This document shows positions 62,671 to 64,000 of a stretch of 64,000 bases of DNA, one piece after another. Position 1 is the stretch's first letter. Each line of letters opens with the position of its first letter. Under the pieces are notes generated by a model. The model saw only the letters and a list, made by a program, of their open reading frames with translations. It searched no databases and was not told the origin of the DNA. Made by a program: the position numbers and the translations under genes. Source of the stretch: Deltaproteobacteria bacterium (GTDB taxonomy: Bacteria > Desulfobacterota > Desulfomonilia > UBA1062). The stretch is from contig JAHDRW010000006.1 of NCBI GenBank assembly GCA_018433085.1, forward strand, positions 108,439 to 172,438, given 5' to 3'.

Positions 62671-62832
62671 ATGCTTCCGTGCTCTCCGGCGTACCACCAT
62701 CCGCAGGGGGCAGGACGCGTAATCGGTCGTGATCTGGTGGATACGAAGAGCATTCATGTGAGTGCCTGTAGCAACGATCAAACAGGAGGGGTTGATGCAG
62801 CCCTGTTCGAATGTGACGTGTGGCGACCATGA
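62671..62832 (+). CDS. Candidate 53-residue small protein
   Basis: ATG 62671 is preceded by GGAGGGAGGCTAT, a strong Shine-Dalgarno. The product has three cysteines (4, 33, 48) and no membrane segment; the stretch GRVIGRDLVDTKSIHV looks protein-like. No family recognised. It is the only ORF in this 830-bp gap with a strong ribosome-binding site and more than 50 codons. A hairpin ACATCC-N12-GGATGT (62863-62886) follows. Confidence 0.4.
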   Translation: MLPCSPAYHHPQGAGRVIGRDLVDTKSIHVSACSNDQTGGVDAALFECDVWRP

Positions 62833-62919
62833 CGGTCACAACGATATGGAAAAGAGAGGAAAACATCCTGTGATCTTGCGGGATGTCCTTATCAAGAACT
62901 TACATAAGGAGGATAAGAG

Positions 62920-63309
62920 ATGAGAAAGTATACCTTTTTGGCAATAGGTGCCCTGTTCATTCTGCTCACTCTGGGCAGCGTGGCATATGCGGCCGGCGAG
63001 GGAGAAGGAGCGAGCCAGGCAAAGGTGGACATCAACACCGCTACCGTTGACGAGCTCCAGAGTGTTCCCGGGCTTGACCCGGAACTGGCCCAGAACATCA
63101 TCGACTACCGTGAGGCGAACGGGCCCTTCTCTTCCGTGGATGATCTCACCAGTGTCGAGGGTATCGATAATGAGAAGCTCGATGCCATGCGCGACCAGAT
63201 CACCGTAGGCGAGATGCCCGGTTCCCAGCCCATGGAGCCCCAGCAGGGACCAGGTTCCCAGCCCATGGGTGAGCCCATGCCCGGCGAATCTCCACCGGCA
63301 GGCTACTGA
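62920..63309 (+). CDS. Exported ComEA-like helix-hairpin-helix protein
   Basis: 129 residues. Signal peptide about 1-24 (ends AYA). One ComEA-type double HhH, VDINTATVDELQSVPGLDPEL...SVDDLTSVEGI, about 36-90. The tail is Pro/Gly/Met-rich with two GSQPM repeats. HhH units bind DNA backbone; ComEA binds incoming DNA in transformation. TAAGGAGG precedes the ATG. A terminator follows. Confidence 0.88.
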   Translation: MRKYTFLAIGALFILLTLGSVAYAAGEGEGASQAKVDINTATVDELQSVPGLDPELAQNIIDYREANGPFSSVDDLTSVEGIDNEKLDAMRDQITVGEMPGSQPMEPQQGPGSQPMGEPMPGESPPAGY

Positions 63310-63351
63310 TCACCAGGAGAGGCAGTATAACATAAACAAGAATACATGAAG

Positions 63352-63387
63352 GGAATGCCGGTGTTCTTGGTGCCGGCATTCCTTTTT
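63352..63387 (+). terminator. Rho-independent terminator
   Basis: GGAATGCCGG (63352-63361) and CCGGCATTCC (63373-63382) pair perfectly, loop 11 nt, followed by five T residues. Confidence 0.9.
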
Positions 63388-63488
63388 CCGTTACAGAAAC
63401 ATGTCCTGTCACGGATCAGAGATGTTTCTCTGACATGGTACCGATGATTCCCTTTTTTTGAGGGAACGACACACAAGGAGGACAGAAG

Positions 63489-64000
63489 ATGAAAAGATAC
63501 AGTTGGTTGGCAGTGGGTATCATCGCACTCATGCTCACGGCGAGCGGCATCACCTATGCACAGTCCCAGGGTGCACAGCCGATGCAGGAGGGCACCCAGC
63601 AGCAGGCTCAACAGCAGATGCAGCAGGAATCCATGGACCTGGTGAACATAAACACCGCATCCGAGCAGGAACTGCAGCAGATCCCCGGCATGGACCAGTC
63701 TCTGGCTCAGAGCATAGTGCAGCATCGGCAGACAAACGGGCCTTTCGAGTCGGTGAACGACCTCACCCAGGTACAGGGTATTGATGACCAGAAGCTCCAG
63801 GGCATGCGGGGATATCTCACGGCCGAGAAGCTCAACATCAATACGGCACAGGCAGAGGAGTTGCAGAAGGTCCCCGGCATGGATCAGAGCCTGGCACAGA
63901 GCGTCATTCAGTACCGCGAGGCCAACGGCCCCTTCGGGTCGGTCGATGAGTTGAGGCAGGTTCAGGGGATTGACGACCAGAAGCTCCAGTCGATCCAGGA
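63489..64000 (+). CDS. Exported protein with at least two ComEA-like HhH repeats, partial
   Basis: 170 residues visible, running off the right edge. Signal peptide about 1-24, a Gln-rich linker (QQQAQQQMQQ), then two nearly identical units: VNINTASEQELQQIPGMDQS and LNINTAQAEELQKVPGMDQS, each followed by NGPF.SV..L.QVQGIDDQKLQ. The second unit is complete within the window; more may follow. AAGGAGG precedes the ATG. Paralogue of the preceding gene. Confidence 0.88.
   Translation, partial: MKRYSWLAVGIIALMLTASGITYAQSQGAQPMQEGTQQQAQQQMQQESMDLVNINTASEQELQQIPGMDQSLAQSIVQHRQTNGPFESVNDLTQVQGIDDQKLQGMRGYLTAEKLNINTAQAEELQKVPGMDQSLAQSVIQYREANGPFGSVDELRQVQGIDDQKLQSIQ

Noticed and set aside
62432..62866. 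144-codon minus-strand frame in the gap before the ComEA-like genes
   Set aside because: No ribosome-binding site and a His/Arg/Pro-rich composition typical of a shadow frame; the plus strand has better candidate ORFs.
1..64000. CRISPR arrays, transposases, phage integrases
   Set aside because: No regularly spaced direct repeats and no recognisable mobile-element proteins were found on reading both strands by eye; a repeat-finder run would be needed to exclude short arrays formally.

Overview
The window looks like part of the chromosome of a GC-rich, Gram-negative anaerobe of the Desulfobacterota (former Deltaproteobacteria) type. The support is indirect: Kdo/LPS genes, beta-oxidation and ETF genes, acyl- and aryl-CoA ligases, an indolepyruvate:ferredoxin oxidoreductase, a GTP-type PEP carboxykinase, a formate-dehydrogenase-like FeS/cytochrome b pair and a PEP-CTERM protein. 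No rRNA or species marker is present, so the placement is an inference. I see no phage, insertion sequence or CRISPR array.

Layout. 1-5.5 kb: acyl/acetyl metabolism on the minus strand (TetR regulator, a HAD-ECH fusion, etfB running off the left edge, then acsA with a promoter and a perfect 14-bp dyad). 5.7-10.4 kb: an exported protein of unknown function, a macro domain-kdsB-waaA operon, and moaE. 10.8-15.3 kb: a small RHH regulator, tRNA-Ala, a decayed patch in which an intact OsmC gene lies between two gene remnants, and radC. 15.7-22.2 kb: a lipocalin-like lipoprotein with an AsmA/DUF748-like protein, an acyl-CoA synthetase, a phosphoribosyltransferase and a PilZ protein. 22.5-26.5 kb: iorA-iorB-paaK behind an unusual leader (promoter, 16-codon ORF with tandem Trp codons, intrinsic terminator). 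26.5-34.6 kb: beta-CASP nuclease, tRNA-Leu, UspA-BCCT transporter, PEP-CTERM protein, cupin, DJ-1/PfpI protein and pckG.

34.9-38 kb: a Crp/Fnr regulator next to a perfect TTGAT-N4-ATCAA box, divergent from a frameshifted HesB/IscA-like gene and an orphan FeS/cytochrome b pair. 38-48.6 kb: YbaK, a GH13 enzyme, a glutaredoxin-like/thioredoxin reductase fusion, a response regulator with a kinase-like ATPase domain, a second acyl-CoA synthetase and a five-PAS hybrid kinase. 49-54.5 kb: MoxR-VWA-divergent acyl-CoA dehydrogenase, and a clostripain-like protease. 54.6-57.8 kb: two large lipoproteins. 57.9-62.3 kb: a trehalose operon carrying both the OtsAB and TreT routes plus a duplicated-domain protein of unknown function. 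62.4-64 kb: small ORFs and two exported ComEA-like helix-hairpin-helix proteins, the second cut by the right edge.

How the parts fit. Acetyl-CoA synthetase, acyl-CoA synthetases, beta-oxidation enzymes, ETF and PEP carboxykinase fit growth on fatty acids or acetate with gluconeogenesis, and the acsA and pckG promoters share a TGAATGATCA motif. Ior plus an aryl-CoA ligase could interconvert aryl acids and aromatic amino acids. The trehalose operon and the BCCT carrier both point to osmoprotection.
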